NCBI RefSeq assembly: GCF_000934745.1
Contig: NZ_KN882170.1
Coordinates: 1 to 64,000 of the forward strand
Length of the DNA: 64,000 nt
Direction: 5' to 3'
From: Desulfonatronum thioautotrophicum
GTDB lineage: Bacteria > Desulfobacterota > Desulfovibrionia > Desulfovibrionales > Desulfonatronaceae
Below the pieces are notes generated by a model that saw only the letters and a list, made by a program, of their open reading frames with translations, searched no databases and had not been told where the DNA came from. The translations under genes were made by a program, and so were the position numbers. Positions 25,074 through 33,589 of the stretch are shown piece by piece; position 1 is the first letter of the stretch; each line of letters begins with the position of its first letter.

Positions 25074-25324
25074 CAGGAACGTTCTCCTTCCCTGAGTTCA
25101 CGAATCCATTCGTCCGTGGATTTGGTTTCCCGGAAGCGCTTGGCAAATCCCAAAGCGACAAGCGGGCCTTTGACCTGGTCCTTCCCTGCGTCTTGAACTT
25201 GCGACTCCATGCCCCCAGAGACCGGTATCACAATGACTTCAACATTGCGCCCAATCGCCCAATCCGGAATAGTAATGCAATGAGACGGGCCATTTGGAAC
25301 GATGATCTCCCTATGTGCTTCCAT
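25073..25324 (-). CDS. Antitoxin partner of the PIN toxin
   Basis: An 83-residue protein. The N-terminal ~30 residues (REIIVPNGPSHCITIPDWAIG) look like an AbrB/SpoVT-type swapped-hairpin DNA-binding strand pattern. The C-terminal half is charged (DEWIRELREGERS), as expected for the toxin-binding tail. Assignment rests mostly on position: immediately upstream of and overlapping the PIN gene. It probably autoregulates the pair. Confidence 0.7.
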   Translation of the reverse strand: MEAHREIIVPNGPSHCITIPDWAIGRNVEVIVIPVSGGMESQVQDAGKDQVKGPLVALGFAKRFRETKSTDEWIRELREGERS

Positions 25325-25372
25325 TTTGACGCCTCTCTGTTCAAATATGCGATGTGTAACTCAAGGTCTGCG

Positions 25373-26143
25373 CTACTCGCCAAGATAGGCCGCGATCACG
25401 TCCGGGTTGGATTGCATCTCCCGAGGCGTCCCCTGGGCCAGCAACCGGCCATGATGCAGGACGAGGACGTGATCCGTGTGGGTCATGACCATGTCCATGT
25501 CGTGCTCCACCATGACCATGCTCAGCCCTCGACCGCGCAGACCGTGCAGCAGTTCGGCCATGGCCTCCCGCTCGGCCATGGTCAACCCGCCCATGGGCTC
25601 GTCCAGGAGCAGCAATTGGGGCTCGCTCACCACAGCCCGGGCCAGCTCCAGAAGCTTGCGCTGCCACAAGGACAATTCGCTCACCGGCCGGTCCTGGACG
25701 TCGGCCAAACCGTAGCGCTCCAGCACGACCAGCCCCGTTTCCCGCAAGGCCCGTTCCTCCCGCCGACTGCCCGGACTGCCCAGCAGATGCGCCCAGAGCC
25801 CGACCCGGCCGCGACAGTGCAGCCCCAAAAGCAGGTTGTCCAGAACATGCATCTCCAGCACGAGCTGCACGGCTTGAAACGTTCGGGCCAACCCCAGCGC
25901 TGCCCGCTGATGCACCCCCAGCCCGTCCAACCGTCGCCCGTCCAAAACCACCTCCCCACGCTGGGGCGCGTACAAACCGCAAATCACGTTCAAAAGCGAC
26001 GTCTTCCCAGCCCCATTGGGCCCGATCAGCGCCGTCCACAACCCCGATGACACGCCCACGGAAATGTCCGAAAGCGCCTGCAATCCGCCGAAACGCAGGG
26101 AAACGTCGCGCAGGGAGAGGAGAGGTGATGCGTTATCGCTCAT
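25373..26143 (-). CDS. livG: Liv-type ABC transporter ATPase, LivG-like, with altered signature motif
   Basis: The 256-residue ATPase has Walker A GPNGAGKT, the LivG-type ARTFQAVQL Q-loop, Walker B LLLLDEP and the HDMDMVM switch. The ABC signature, however, reads LSLWQRK instead of LSxGQ, replacing the conserved glycine with Trp, and Walker B is followed by MGG instead of AxG. This could lower ATP hydrolysis. ATG 26143 lies 10 bases after the stop of the YgiT-like gene; longer in-frame starts would overlap that gene. It is flanked on both sides by toxin-antitoxin modules. Confidence 0.87.
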   Translation of the reverse strand: MSDNASPLLSLRDVSLRFGGLQALSDISVGVSSGLWTALIGPNGAGKTSLLNVICGLYAPQRGEVVLDGRRLDGLGVHQRAALGLARTFQAVQLVLEMHVLDNLLLGLHCRGRVGLWAHLLGSPGSRREERALRETGLVVLERYGLADVQDRPVSELSLWQRKLLELARAVVSEPQLLLLDEPMGGLTMAEREAMAELLHGLRGRGLSMVMVEHDMDMVMTHTDHVLVLHHGRLLAQGTPREMQSNPDVIAAYLGE

Positions 26144-26153
26144 TTCAGCAATA

Positions 26154-26426
26154 TCATACTGTTTCAGCCAGAAAATCATCACGATAAGCCATTCGTGGAA
26201 TTTCAAAATAACAATCTGGATTTTTGGTTTTATTTTGTACTGCAAAAAACTGCTTTTCAATGGCTTTCAAAATTTTTGCATCGTAATAAAGCATGCCGCA
26301 ATTTACACATACTTCAACTGGAGTGTTCGGAACGAGGAGATAATTTCCTTTATACGAATACAAATAATCAACCTTTCTTTGATCATATTCCAAGCAACTG
26401 CAAAAATGACATTTATTGTTTTTCAT
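26154..26426 (-). CDS. YgiT-type zinc-finger antitoxin-like protein
   Basis: A 90-residue protein with two CxxC pairs (KCHFCSC near the N-terminus and VCVNCGMLYY in the middle), the zinc ribbon of the YgiT/MqsA N-terminal family. GGAGG lies 7 bases before ATG 26426. It overlaps the end of the upstream DUF4258-like gene by 14 bases. The HTH domain of full MqsA is absent, so this is the short YgiT-only type commonly paired with DUF4258 proteins. Confidence 0.82.
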   Translation of the reverse strand: MKNNKCHFCSCLEYDQRKVDYLYSYKGNYLLVPNTPVEVCVNCGMLYYDAKILKAIEKQFFAVQNKTKNPDCYFEIPRMAYRDDFLAETV

Positions 26427-26748
26427 TCTTAGGCCTCCTCTTCCAAGGCGTGACAAATTTCGGCGGCTTTGGAACATACACAGTTATGATACTCACCTTC
26501 TGATTTCTCCATCCACAAACAACATGAATGGGGATGTTGTGCGCAAAACCGAGTATCAAGCAACTTTCTCCCCGCCCCGTATCGGGATATTGTTCCAGTA
26601 TTTCTCTTGAGAGAATAGCATTTTCTACCTCTTCAAATGTCAAGTCGTCGGCTTTTCGTTCAACATCAGCATGTACGGTGTATTCATACTGATCAGCACG
26701 GACAAGACGCTGTATCCCTAAAATGTCCATTATCCTTTTCTTTTCCAT
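26413..26748 (-). CDS. DUF4258 protein, probable toxin partner of the zinc-finger protein
   Basis: A 111-residue protein with the DUF4258 pattern: DVERKADDLTFEEVENAI, then REILEQYPDTGRGESCLILGF and a C-terminal VSIITVYVP strand, a RelE/MqsR-like small fold. It starts at ATG 26748, 4 bases after the livM stop, with GAGGGA directly upstream. The pairing DUF4258 followed by YgiT zinc finger is a recurrent TA-like arrangement, with the toxin upstream as in mqsRA. Confidence 0.78.
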   Translation of the reverse strand: MEKKRIMDILGIQRLVRADQYEYTVHADVERKADDLTFEEVENAILSREILEQYPDTGRGESCLILGFAHNIPIHVVCGWRNQKVSIITVYVPKPPKFVTPWKRRPKNEKQ

Positions 26749-26752
26749 TCCC

Positions 26753-27745
26753 TCAGTTTCCTCGAAGCCCCCCAACCATCCGCTTTAGCCCCTCTCCGAC
26801 CGCCGGCAAGAGTCCCTTGGGGCAGAACATCAGGACCAGCATCAGAATCAGGCCGTGGAGCAGGATCATCAGGTCGGGCCATGCGTGGAGCCATTCCGGG
26901 AGCAGGAGCAGGAAGGCCGCGCCGAAGATGCCGCCCCAAAGGTTGCCCAGACCGCCCAAGGCAGTCATGGTTACCAGCTGCAGGGAAACGAACATGTCGA
27001 AACTGTGCGGGCTGATGAACTGGAAATAATGGGCATACAGGGCTCCGGCCAGGGCGGTGAGCAGGGCCGCGGCAGTGAACAGGCCGACCTTGTAGCCGGT
27101 GACCGGGACTCCCAGGGAGGCCGGCAAGAGGTCGCCCTGGTGCAGGCTACGCAGTGCTCGGCCCGGGCGGGTGCGCAGGAAATTGGCGCAGAGCCAGAGC
27201 ACCACCAACAAAACGGCCCATACCACGTAAAAAAAATTCCGATCGTTGCTCAGATTCACTCCAGCCAGTTCCATGCCGGGTATGCCGAACAGCCCGGAGG
27301 TGCCTCCGGTCATGGTCTCCCACTGAATACAGACAATGGTGAAAATAATGTTGAACCCCAAAGTGGCCATGACCAAATAATGGCCTTCCAGCTTGAGTGT
27401 GGGGATGGCCAAAATCAAGGCCACCAGACAGGCGATGCCCACGGCGCAAAGCATGGCCAGCCCCACCGGAAGTCCGAAATGCACACTGAGAATGCCCGAA
27501 CCATACGCCCCCAGTCCAAAAAAAGCGGCCTGGCCCAGGGAAACCTGTCCGGCCATGCCGATCAGCAGATTCAGACCGGTCACGGCCAGAGCAAATACGC
27601 CGATCAGGCTGCCCAAGGAAAGCAGGTAGGTGTCCGCGACGAGCCAGGGCGTGGCCAGCACGGCCAAGGCCAAGCCCCCATACGGTGCCCAGGCCGCCAC
27701 CCGCGCCCTGCCTCTTCCTCGACGCCCCCTCTCATTCATGTTCAT
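26753..27745 (-). CDS. livM: Liv-type ABC transporter permease, LivM-like
   Basis: The 330-residue membrane protein has 8-10 hydrophobic helices and the LivM hallmark GLNLLIGMAGQVSLGQAAFFG, plus ALGGLGNLWGGIFGA near the C-terminus that contacts the ATPase. The N-terminus is Arg-rich and cytoplasmic. It pairs with LivH to form the transmembrane channel. The gap to livH is 192 bp and filled with short repeats; four bases downstream the DUF4258 gene begins. Confidence 0.92.
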   Translation of the reverse strand: MNMNERGRRGRGRARVAAWAPYGGLALAVLATPWLVADTYLLSLGSLIGVFALAVTGLNLLIGMAGQVSLGQAAFFGLGAYGSGILSVHFGLPVGLAMLCAVGIACLVALILAIPTLKLEGHYLVMATLGFNIIFTIVCIQWETMTGGTSGLFGIPGMELAGVNLSNDRNFFYVVWAVLLVVLWLCANFLRTRPGRALRSLHQGDLLPASLGVPVTGYKVGLFTAAALLTALAGALYAHYFQFISPHSFDMFVSLQLVTMTALGGLGNLWGGIFGAAFLLLLPEWLHAWPDLMILLHGLILMLVLMFCPKGLLPAVGEGLKRMVGGLRGN

Positions 27746-27782
27746 CCGTCATGTCCCGTTTCGCTTCGCGATGCTCCGCTCA

Positions 27783-27926
27783 AGAAGTCAGAATTCAGGA
27801 GTCAGAATTCAGAATCTTTCTCCCGCACACAGCCTTACGTCTTTCGTCTTCTTCTCCAAACTTTCGTCTCCAGTCTCCCACCTTCTGACTCCTGACTCCT
27901 GACTTCTGACTTCTGACTTCTGAATC
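27783..27926. repeat. GAATTCAGGAGTCA / TGACTCCTGACTTC intergenic repeat
   Basis: Left block 27783-27815 (GTCAGAATTCAGGAGTCAG type) and right block 27892-27926 (CTGACTCCTGACTCCTGAC then several CTGACTT units) are tandem 7- to 10-bp repeats of opposite sense, so they can pair into a long hairpin. This simple intergenic repeat type is common in many bacterial genomes. It lies between livH and livM and may weaken read-through. Confidence 0.75.
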
Positions 27927-27937
27927 CTTCCCCCCCC

Positions 27938-28819
27938 TCACACCCGCCTCGTCCTGGCCTGCCCAAAGAGCCCCGCGGGCCGAAACCATAAAACGCAGAG
28001 CAGGATCAGAAACGCCAGAGCGTCCTTGTAAGCCGAGGAGACAAAGCCGGCTGCCAGGGATTCCAGGACACCCAGCAACAATCCGCCGGCCACCGCGCCC
28101 CAGACATGGCCGTACCCGCCGAGAATGGCCGCGGCAAAGCCCTTCAACCCGAGCATCACCCCGGCGCTGTAGTGCATGCCGGTAATCGGCGCGATAAGCA
28201 TTCCGGCCGTGGCTCCCAATCCGGCACTCAAGGCAAAGGAAATCATCACCATCCGGGCCACCGGGACGCCAACCAGGATTGCGCCGTGCCGGTTGTCGGA
28301 AACCGCGCGGATTGCCTGCCCCACGGCAGTGCGTTGAAAAAAGAGATGGAGCAAGGCCACACAGATCATGGTCACGGCCAATATCCACAAGGCCTGACGG
28401 GAGATCACCGCACCGGCCACCAAGAGCGGGGCTTCCGTGGAAAACGCGGGCAAGGCCCGGGCGGTTTTGCCCCAAATCAAGGACGCCGCCCCACGGGCAG
28501 CAATGGAAAATCCAACAGTGACCAGGACCAGAATCAGAACATGCCGGGATCTGGCCAGGCCAAGAGGAACCCGTTCCAAAAAGACACCCAACAACATTGC
28601 CGCGGCAATACTGGTTACAAAGGCAACAGGCATGGCCAGGCCCATGTCCTGGGTCAGCCCGATCATCAGCATGGCCCCAAGCATCACGAACTCACCCTGG
28701 GCGAAATTCACCAGCCCCGTGGCATTGTAGATGATACAAAATCCCACGGCCACCAGGGCGTAAATGCTGCCGGAAGTCAGGCCGGAAAGCAGGAATTGCG
28801 GAAGTTGGTCAAGGAGCAT
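27938..28819 (-). CDS. livH: Liv-type ABC transporter permease, LivH-like
   Basis: A 293-residue permease with the LivH signature near the N-terminus (GSIYALVAVGFCIIYNATGLVNFAQGEF) and GLKGFAAAILGGYGHVWGAVAGG in the ATPase-contact loop. About eight transmembrane helices are visible. It begins 27 bp after apgM. No substrate-binding protein gene accompanies this cluster, so it must borrow one from elsewhere, possibly LivK at 41539. Confidence 0.92.
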   Translation of the reverse strand: MLLDQLPQFLLSGLTSGSIYALVAVGFCIIYNATGLVNFAQGEFVMLGAMLMIGLTQDMGLAMPVAFVTSIAAAMLLGVFLERVPLGLARSRHVLILVLVTVGFSIAARGAASLIWGKTARALPAFSTEAPLLVAGAVISRQALWILAVTMICVALLHLFFQRTAVGQAIRAVSDNRHGAILVGVPVARMVMISFALSAGLGATAGMLIAPITGMHYSAGVMLGLKGFAAAILGGYGHVWGAVAGGLLLGVLESLAAGFVSSAYKDALAFLILLCVLWFRPAGLFGQARTRRV

Positions 28820-28846
28820 GGCGGAAAATAGCGCAAAATGGTCGGC

Positions 28847-30049
28847 TTAGCGCGCGAAGCGTTCCAGCGCCCAGGGCAGCAAATCCTGGCCCCTTTCCAG
28901 CATCAGGCCGGTGGACGCGGCCTGGGCTTCGCTGAAGTGCGGGATGCCGGAAGCCGTGGCCTCCGGGTGCCAGAGAAGGAATGGCACCGGATCGGGGACA
29001 TGGGTCCGTTTGATCAGCGGGGTGAAATGGTCGCAGGCCACGAGGATCGCGGCGTCCATACCCCGCAAACCTTCCCGGATCGGCCCGACCACCTGGGCGT
29101 CGAAGTCCGCGATGGCCCGGAGCTTGTTTTCCAGGCTGCCCTGGTGTCCGCACTCATCCGGGGCTTCCACGTGCAGGAAGACGAAATCGCCCTGTTGCAG
29201 AAAGTCCAGCGCCGCGGCCACTTTCCCGGTGTAGTTCGTGTCCAGGTACCCGGTGGCGCCGGGCACGTCCAGGACCGCCATGCCCATGGCCTGCCCCAGG
29301 CCCTTGACCAGGTCCACGGCGGAAATCACCGCCCCGGACTGGTTGAACCGCTCCTGAAAATCCGGCAGATGGAGTGGACGTCCCTGACCCCACAGCCAGA
29401 CGGCGTTGGCCTGGGAGGCGTTGTGCTCGCCATTGCCCAGAAGAGCGGCGGCCTCGCGCACCATGCGCCAGAGTTCCGGGCATTGCTGGTACGCGGCCAG
29501 ATCCGGCCCCAAAGTCTGGTCCAGAATGTCATGGGGTGGTCGGATGGCCAATCCGGCTTCAGCGGCTTTGACACGGCCCGGTTGCACCACCAGATGGCGG
29601 TACTGGACTCCAGGATGAAAAACAGCGCCTGCTCCACCCAGCTCGTGTTGCAACATTTTCACCAGAGCCGTGGCTGTGGGTGTGTCGATGTGCCCGGCGG
29701 AGTAGTCCAGCATGACGCCGCTTGGCTCCAGTGCGCTGATCCGGACCAGGTTGCAGCGCCAGACCAGGTCATCGGGAGTCAAGATCAGTCCCTGGGCTGC
29801 GGCCTCGATGGGGCCGCGGCCTGTATGGTGTTTGGCCGGATCGCAGCCCAGCAAGGACATGTTCGCGATATCCGAGCCAGGCGGCATGCCTTCGGGTATG
29901 GTCCGGCACAGCCCGACCATTCCTTCTCGGGCCAGGGCGTCCATATGCGGTGTGTCCGCGGCCTCCAAAGGCGTCTTGCCGCCCAACGCCTCCACGGGCC
30001 AATCCCCCATGCCGTCGGCGATCAAAAAAACGGTTTTTCTCGCGCTCAT
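28847..30049 (-). CDS. apgM: Cofactor-independent phosphoglycerate mutase
   Basis: The 400-residue protein belongs to the archaeal-type alkaline-phosphatase-fold iPGM. It has the metal site in LIADGMGD near the N-terminus, the Ser nucleophile in GSDIANMSLLGCDP, DTNYTGKV, HVEAPDECGHQG and a final CDHFTP metal motif. It interconverts 3- and 2-phosphoglycerate in glycolysis and gluconeogenesis. I prefer ATG 30049 over GTG 30058 because AGAGTGG is then at usable spacing. It lies 40 bp after ddl in the same orientation and 27 bp before livH. Confidence 0.92.
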   Translation of the reverse strand: MSARKTVFLIADGMGDWPVEALGGKTPLEAADTPHMDALAREGMVGLCRTIPEGMPPGSDIANMSLLGCDPAKHHTGRGPIEAAAQGLILTPDDLVWRCNLVRISALEPSGVMLDYSAGHIDTPTATALVKMLQHELGGAGAVFHPGVQYRHLVVQPGRVKAAEAGLAIRPPHDILDQTLGPDLAAYQQCPELWRMVREAAALLGNGEHNASQANAVWLWGQGRPLHLPDFQERFNQSGAVISAVDLVKGLGQAMGMAVLDVPGATGYLDTNYTGKVAAALDFLQQGDFVFLHVEAPDECGHQGSLENKLRAIADFDAQVVGPIREGLRGMDAAILVACDHFTPLIKRTHVPDPVPFLLWHPEATASGIPHFSEAQAASTGLMLERGQDLLPWALERFAR

Positions 30050-30089
30050 GCCGTCCACTCTTTAAATTGTCTCGTTTGGTGACCAGGAC

Positions 30090-31031
30090 TCAATGCTCGC
30101 GCATTCCCAACTCGATCAATCGGGCCAGCAGATGGTCGAAATCCAGGCCATGGGCTGCCGCGGCCTGAGGCAGCAGACTGGTTGCCGTCATCCCTGGGAG
30201 GGTGTTGACCTCCAGAAGGGATGCCTGTCCTTCATGCAGGATAAAATCAGCCCGACTGTAACCCCGAAGGCCGAGTATGCGGTGCGCATGCAAGGCCATG
30301 GACTGAATGCCTCGGCTGACATCTCCTGGAAGCGGGGCCGGGCAAACTTCATCAGCCCGCCCGGGAAGGTACTTGCTGTCATAGTCAAAAAAAGACGCCC
30401 CCTCACCGGGACGAATCAAGATCAACGGCAAGGCTTCATCTCCCAGAACCGAGCAGGTCACCTCCACTCCAGGCAGGTACTGCTCCACCAGTACGTCCCG
30501 CCCCTGCTGCAGGATCTTCTGGACAGCAGGCACCAGGCCATTGCGCTCGCGCACCATCTCGACCCCAAGGCTGGATCCACCGAGATTCGGCTTGACCACG
30601 TAGGGAGGAGCAAAAGGACACGAAATTTCAGCTGACAAATCAGAGATCTGCTCCCCATATTGATCCACCCCCAGACGTGCGGGCACGAATACCCATGGAG
30701 GCGTGGCCAGGTTGTTCTTCACGAACAAGGCCTTGGAAACCGCCTTGTCCAAAGCCAGGATCGAGCCGGCCGGACCACTGCCCTGGTAGGGCTTGCCCAT
30801 GCCATCCAGCATGGCCTGAACCAAACCATCCTCTCCCGGGGCTCCGTGCAAATTCAAAAAGACAAAGTCAACGTCCTCCGCCAGGTGAGGCAACGTGGTC
30901 AGGCCGTCGCGGGGATCGAACAGGATCACCGTATGCCCCATTCGGCGCAAGGAGGTCTCAATTCCTGTTGCCCCGCTCAGGGAAACCTCGCGTTCGTCAG
31001 ACCACCCGCCGGCTATCAAAAGAATACGCAT
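30090..31031 (-). CDS. ddl: D-alanine--D-alanine ligase
   Basis: A 313-residue ATP-grasp ligase. Motifs include REVSLSGATGIE, NLHGAPGEDG, YVVKPNLGGSSLGVE, VLVEQYLPGVEVTCSVLG, GYSRADFILHEGQASLLEVNTLPGMTATSLLPQ. It makes the D-Ala-D-Ala dipeptide for peptidoglycan. ATG 31031 has GGTGGAG upstream; a TTG one codon earlier is less likely. Its start overlaps the end of the HD-domain gene by 35 bases, so the two are coupled. Confidence 0.95.
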   Translation of the reverse strand: MRILLIAGGWSDEREVSLSGATGIETSLRRMGHTVILFDPRDGLTTLPHLAEDVDFVFLNLHGAPGEDGLVQAMLDGMGKPYQGSGPAGSILALDKAVSKALFVKNNLATPPWVFVPARLGVDQYGEQISDLSAEISCPFAPPYVVKPNLGGSSLGVEMVRERNGLVPAVQKILQQGRDVLVEQYLPGVEVTCSVLGDEALPLILIRPGEGASFFDYDSKYLPGRADEVCPAPLPGDVSRGIQSMALHAHRILGLRGYSRADFILHEGQASLLEVNTLPGMTATSLLPQAAAAHGLDFDHLLARLIELGMREH

Positions 31032-31626
31032 CAAGCTCCACCTTCAAGGCCTGGCTGAGCAGGCGCTCAATAGCCCGCCCCTGCTCCAGGGACTGCTGAA
31101 TATGTTGTCGCGCCTTGGCGTTCATGCCGTAGCGATCTTGGAGATCGGCGAACCGCTCGTCCAGGGAGACGATTTCCGTGTGCCGAACCCTTTTGTCGCT
31201 GTAGCAGACCACCAGGGAAACCGGGAAGCGCTGCAAATCCATGGGAAAGGGCCAGTCAACGTGATGCAGCACCGCCCGAGCCACCACCGGATTCCTGATC
31301 CGCTCCTGAATCCAGGCCGCTCCGATCTGGCTATGACTGCCGCCGTGCCGAATGGTGTAGAACTTGGCCACGTCATGCAACATGGCCGCCGCCCGGACAT
31401 GGTCGATTTTCAGCGCCGGAAGGATTGTCGACTGGACCATTTCGGCGATGGTCAGGGCAACACGCGTCACCAACAGGCTGTGTGTCTGAATGTGTTCCGG
31501 CATCTCCCAGGTTGACCACATCTCTCGACACTCTTCGACGGAAGGCGTCTTCGCATGCATTGTCCATTCTGGGCCGTCCGGGAACGGATCAAGGACTTGT
31601 TCTGGATGATCGCGGACAATCCTCAT
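30997..31626 (-). CDS. HD-domain phosphohydrolase
   Basis: A 209-residue HD protein: H in PEHIQTHSLLVTRVA, HD in AAAMLHDVAKFY, further His in HGGSHSQIGAAW and AVLHHVDWPF, and a later Asp in VVCYSDKRV. It probably hydrolyses a phosphate ester or nucleotide. ATG 31626 has GGCAGGTG upstream; ATG 31560 is the conserved-looking alternative with no ribosome site. It heads the minus-strand HD-ddl-apgM-liv unit and is divergent from hypC. Confidence 0.8.
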   Translation of the reverse strand: MRIVRDHPEQVLDPFPDGPEWTMHAKTPSVEECREMWSTWEMPEHIQTHSLLVTRVALTIAEMVQSTILPALKIDHVRAAAMLHDVAKFYTIRHGGSHSQIGAAWIQERIRNPVVARAVLHHVDWPFPMDLQRFPVSLVVCYSDKRVRHTEIVSLDERFADLQDRYGMNAKARQHIQQSLEQGRAIERLLSQALKVELDAYSFDSRRVV

Positions 31627-31687
31627 GGCGTGCACCTGCCCGACAGTTGCCGTTCCGTTGCTGGCGGCTTGTGGCCTACTTTCCGGT

Positions 31688-31716
31688 TTGACAGACAAAG
31701 AGATCAAGCTTATCAA
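31688..31716 (+). promoter_or_regulatory. Sigma-70 promoter of hypCD
   Basis: TTGACA at 31688-31693, 17-base spacer, TATCAA at 31711-31716. Initiation near 31723 would leave a short leader containing AAAAGGAG before the hypC ATG at 31750. Confidence 0.55.
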
Positions 31717-31749
31717 TTGACTCATAAAAAAGCAAAAGGAGACACCCAT

Positions 31750-31983
31750 ATGTGTTTAGCCGTGCCCATGGAAGTAAAGCATATCAACAGCGAGTTGAAC
31801 GTAGCGGACGTGGAGATTGCCGGGGTGAAACGCCAAGTGCGCCTGGACATCATCGACTACCCGGCTGCGGTCGGCGACTATGTGATCGTTCACGCCGGAT
31901 TCGCCCTGCGCCGCCTGGACCGGGAGGACGCCCTGGAAACCTTGAAACTGTTTCAGGAAGGATTGAACCTTCAAGTGCACTGA
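31750..31983 (+). CDS. hypC: Hydrogenase maturation chaperone HypC
   Basis: A 77-residue protein beginning MCLAVP, whose Cys2 (after Met removal, N-terminal) and following residues are diagnostic of HypC/HupF. It forms a complex with HypD that carries the Fe(CN)2CO unit to the large subunit of [NiFe] hydrogenase. AAAAGGAG lies 8 bases before the ATG. It is followed 15 bp later by hypD. Confidence 0.96.
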   Translation: MCLAVPMEVKHINSELNVADVEIAGVKRQVRLDIIDYPAAVGDYVIVHAGFALRRLDREDALETLKLFQEGLNLQVH

Positions 31984-31998
31984 GGAGTGACGCACCTA

Positions 31999-33102
31999 AT
32001 GGCCCTGAACAACGCATCGGACACCCTGGCAAAATTCAAGGACCCAGTCCTGTGCCGCAACCTCTTGGACAAAATCCGGGCCGAGTTGCCCGGCCCTCTG
32101 GCTTTCATGGAAGTCTGCGGCACGCACACCGTGGCCATTTTTCAAAGCGGGCTGCGCTCCCTGCTCCCGGAGGAGATCCGGCATCTTTCCGGCCCCGGCT
32201 GTCCGGTTTGCGTGACCCATGAAGGCGAGGTGGCGGCCTTTCTGGAACTGGCCCGCAAGGACAATGTGATCATCGCCACCTTCGGCGACTTGATGCGCGT
32301 GCCCGGCCCCAAGGGTACCAGCCTGAAGCAGGCCCAGGCCGAAGGCTGCCGGATCGAAATCGTCTACTCCGCCTTCGACGCCCTGGCCCTGGCCCGCAAG
32401 AACCCCGAGTCCCGGGTCGTCTTTCTGGGAGTGGGCTTTGAAACCACCGCCCCCACGGTGGCCGCCACCATCAAGGTCGCCAAGGAGCAGGGCCTGGAGA
32501 ATTTCCTCGTCTTCGCCATGCACAAGCTCGTCCCCCCGGCCCTGGCCGCCCTGCTCCAGGATCCCGAGGTCAATGTGGATGCCCTGATCCTCCCCGGTCA
32601 CGTCTCCACGATCATCGGCGTCGAGCCCTACCGCTTTCTGGCCGATCAGCACGGCGTTCCTTCGATCATCACCGGCTTCGAGCCCCTGGACATCCTCCAG
32701 GCCCTGCTGCTGATCATCGACCAGCGCAAGACCGGCCAGCCCCAGGTGGTCAACCAGTACTCCCGAGCCGTGGCCGACGACGGCAACCCCAAGGCCAGGG
32801 AGATCATGGCCGAGGTCTTCACGATTTCCAACGCCCTCTGGCGCGGCCTGGGCCGCATCCCGGAAAGCGGCCTGGCCCTGGCCGGCGAATACCAACGCTT
32901 CGACGCCCTCACCACCCTGGACGTCCAAGTCCAAGACCTCCCCCCCCTGCCCGGCTGCCGCTGCGGCGACGTCCTCAAAGGCAAAATGCAACCCACCCAC
33001 TGCCCCCTCTTCAGCAAACCCTGCACCCCCGCCACCCCCGTCGGCCCGTGTATGGTGTCCACGGAAGGGAGTTGCGCGGCTTATTACAAGTATGCGCTGT
33101 GA
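31999..33102 (+). CDS. hypD: Hydrogenase maturation protein HypD
   Basis: A 367-residue protein with all HypD motifs: EVCGTHT, GPGCPVCV, GFETTAP, LPGHVSTI and the C-terminal Cys set (GCRCGDVL, HCPLF, PCTP, GPCMVS, GSCAAYY) for a 4Fe-4S cluster. It is the scaffold for CN/CO attachment to iron, working with HypC and HypE. ATG 31999 lies 11 bases after AGGAG; GTG 31987 is in frame but too close to that site. The expected next gene, hypE, is displaced 2 kb downstream by toxin-antitoxin genes. Confidence 0.96.
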   Translation: MALNNASDTLAKFKDPVLCRNLLDKIRAELPGPLAFMEVCGTHTVAIFQSGLRSLLPEEIRHLSGPGCPVCVTHEGEVAAFLELARKDNVIIATFGDLMRVPGPKGTSLKQAQAEGCRIEIVYSAFDALALARKNPESRVVFLGVGFETTAPTVAATIKVAKEQGLENFLVFAMHKLVPPALAALLQDPEVNVDALILPGHVSTIIGVEPYRFLADQHGVPSIITGFEPLDILQALLLIIDQRKTGQPQVVNQYSRAVADDGNPKAREIMAEVFTISNALWRGLGRIPESGLALAGEYQRFDALTTLDVQVQDLPPLPGCRCGDVLKGKMQPTHCPLFSKPCTPATPVGPCMVSTEGSCAAYYKYAL

Positions 33103-33132
33103 TGGCGAGGCTTAAAAGCCTGAAAAGGTACA

Positions 33133-33318
33133 ATGAAAGTAAGGGATGTCATCAAGTTGGTAGAAAGTGATGGTTGGTTTCTCGTTGCGACCAAAGGCAG
33201 CCATCGTCAGTTTAAGCACCCGGTCAAACCTGGACGAGTGACAATTTCAGGAAAGCCAAGTGATGATGTGGCAGCAGGAACTCTTGGCAGTATCTACAAG
33301 CAATCGGGGATAAGATGA
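33133..33318 (+). CDS. hicA: HicA-family toxin
   Basis: A 61-residue HicA mRNA interferase: KVRDVIKLVESDGWF, the catalytic His in GSHRQFKHP, and a C-terminal GTLGSIYKQSGI. The stop overlaps the hicB start (ATGA), the standard hicAB arrangement. It begins 30 bp after hypD, so it is probably also reached by hyp transcription. Confidence 0.95.
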   Translation: MKVRDVIKLVESDGWFLVATKGSHRQFKHPVKPGRVTISGKPSDDVAAGTLGSIYKQSGIR

Positions 33319-33530
33319 AAAAATACTTAATAGTTGTTGAGGAAACGGAAACAGGATTCTCAGCTTTTTCTCCGGACTTGGATGGTTGTATTGCAACAGG
33401 AAAAACGCGTGAAGATGTCGAGAATGCCATGAAAGATGCAATACAATTTCACCTTGAAGGACTGAAGGAAGACGGCTTTCATGCACCTCCTCCTCGTTCT
33501 TACCCTGCGTATTGTGAAGTATTCGCCTGA
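33315..33530 (+). CDS. hicB: HicB-family antitoxin
   Basis: A 71-residue HicB partial-RNase-H-fold protein (YLIVVEETETGFSAFSPDLDGC, TREDVENAMKDAIQFHLEGL). This short form lacks a C-terminal DNA-binding domain. It neutralises HicA and overlaps it by four bases. Confidence 0.95.
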   Translation: MKKYLIVVEETETGFSAFSPDLDGCIATGKTREDVENAMKDAIQFHLEGLKEDGFHAPPPRSYPAYCEVFA

Positions 33531-33589
33531 AAGACTTTGCAGATTTGCTGAATGCTGTCACTGTCAGCAAATAAATGGAGAAACCGATT

